Shown here: positions 63,443 to 64,000 of the stretch, in pieces
How positions within the stretch are numbered: position 1 is the first letter of the stretch
Layout: every line of letters begins with the position of its first letter
Assembly (NCBI GenBank): GCA_021156365.1
Contig: JAJNDK010000003.1
Location: 372,001 to 436,000 of the forward strand
Length of the DNA stretch: 64,000 nucleotides
Direction of reading: 5' to 3'
Source: Bacteroidota bacterium
Lineage (GTDB): Bacteria > Bacteroidota > Bacteroidia > B-17B0 > Aurantibacillaceae
Notes under the pieces: generated by a model
Databases searched by the model: none
What the model was told of the DNA's origin: nothing
The model's input: the letters and a program-made list of their open reading frames with translations, nothing else
Made by a program: the position numbers and the translations under genes

Positions 63443-64000
63443 TTAGGATTGACGATAATTCCAGGAAAACAAGCCTGCAAACAGGGAGCCGATGACCAGT
63501 ATGCCAATGTATACTGGCAATCCACCGAAAGGAGGTTTTGAATTACCGGAGCCTGAAACGGGTATCACTACCTGCTCATCAGGTTTTTGTTGTGAGGAAG
63601 AAGAAGAGGGTGGCGGGATCGATGACGCAGGTATTTTTTTGTTGTCAAAGCCAATGAATTTTACGCTATCGACCGGATTGCGGAAATAATAATGGTGCTT
63701 CACCACATTTTTTATGCTGTCGAGTGAATGTTGCCTGGAAAACAAGGGATGATCAATGACGGTATCTTTTCCAGCTTCCCAGAGCGTAGTGGTCTTCTCA
63801 TAGCGGTCGTAGCAATACTCGCTGGTAACCATGATGGCTTTGTGATCCGATATAAATATCACGCTGTCTAATTTTGCATTCTTCACGATCTTAGTGGGAG
63901 CCATTCCGAAATTGGAAAAATTCATATCGAACAGCTCATTTTCGAAGGCGGCAGAAAACGTTGCTGCACTTCCGCTATGGCTTTTCCAGGCGATCTTTTT
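63443..64000 (-). CDS. Tandem KSHSG-family protein, copy 1, 5' end cut by the right window edge
   Basis: The frame is open from the right edge; the first visible residues are KKIAWKSHSGSAATFSAAF, so only the signal peptide is missing. Internal ATG 63925 is not the start. Later motifs match copy 2: SNFGMAP, DSVIFISDHKAIMVTS, FSRQHSLDSIK, DSVKFIGFDNKK, a Ser/Pro-rich linker, and a membrane helix ending SLFAGLFSWNYRQS. The first His of AHKSHSG is Trp here. It is the first visible gene of the operon that continues into copies 2 and 3 and the polytopic membrane protein. Confidence 0.85.
   Translation of the reverse strand, partial: KKIAWKSHSGSAATFSAAFENELFDMNFSNFGMAPTKIVKNAKLDSVIFISDHKAIMVTSEYCYDRYEKTTTLWEAGKDTVIDHPLFSRQHSLDSIKNVVKHHYYFRNPVDSVKFIGFDNKKIPASSIPPPSSSSSQQKPDEQVVIPVSGSGNSKPPFGGLPVYIGILVIGSLFAGLFSWNYRQS

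Overview
This 64 kb window reads as chromosomal DNA of a Bacteroidota bacterium with a type IX secretion system (T9SS). Support comes from a full-length SprA translocon gene, a PorP/SprF-family protein, secreted proteins ending in both T9SS type A and type B C-terminal sorting domains, two-component-regulator-propeller sensors, and many promoters with the Bacteroidota -7 box TAnnTTTG. The mix of gliding/T9SS genes, GH18-CUB and fused E1 genes looks more like an environmental Flavobacteriales/Chitinophagales-type lineage than a gut Bacteroidales, but the genus cannot be fixed from sequence alone. No rRNA, tRNA, CRISPR array, insertion sequence or prophage was seen.

Layout. 1-10.7 kb (minus strand): a secreted protein cut by the left edge, an S74/tail-fibre-like secreted protein, a membrane-bound propeller-LytTR sensor/regulator, an ECF42-type sigma factor with its YCII/DGPF partner, a secreted barrel-like protein, a SAM methyltransferase and a T9SS-exported GH18-CUB enzyme. 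10.9-15.8 kb: tatA preceded by an uncatalogued 35-codon TatA-like mini-ORF, a tandem pair of cysteine-motif membrane proteins, rsmE, a SET-domain protein, and a dprA-mscS pair. 15.9-26.1 kb: the maeB-ruvA-sprA operon. 26.5-37.8 kb: a tightly packed five-gene plus-strand operon (giant type B adhesin, PorP/SprF, PD40-PKD protein, unknown secreted protein, propeller-PP2C sensor phosphatase). 38.4-42.8 kb: housekeeping ffh, folD, uvrB. 43.1-51.1 kb: a 2684-residue T9SS type A surface protein ending at a clear terminator. 51.2-54.8 kb: an exported caspase-like protease. 55.2-60.2 kb: fused 2-oxoacid dehydrogenase E1, a DUF4468-like protein, then a zero-gap Fur-STAS-hydroxyacid dehydrogenase operon. 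60.3-64 kb (minus strand): a DUF4142 lipoprotein and an operon with three tandem paralogues of an unfamiliar membrane-anchored secreted family plus a polytopic membrane protein; the third paralogue is cut by the right edge.

How it fits together. SprA would form the outer-membrane T9SS pore. The GH18-CUB enzyme, the type B adhesin and the 2684-residue protein carry signals to pass through it, and the PorP/SprF protein next to the type B adhesin is the expected surface anchor. The propeller-PP2C sensor at the end of that operon suggests the surface module is coupled to a SpoIIE/STAS-type partner-switch; a lone STAS protein is encoded 21 kb away. The best candidates for undescribed biology are this five-gene module, the three-paralogue family at the right end, the TatA-like mini-protein and the tandem cysteine-motif proteins.
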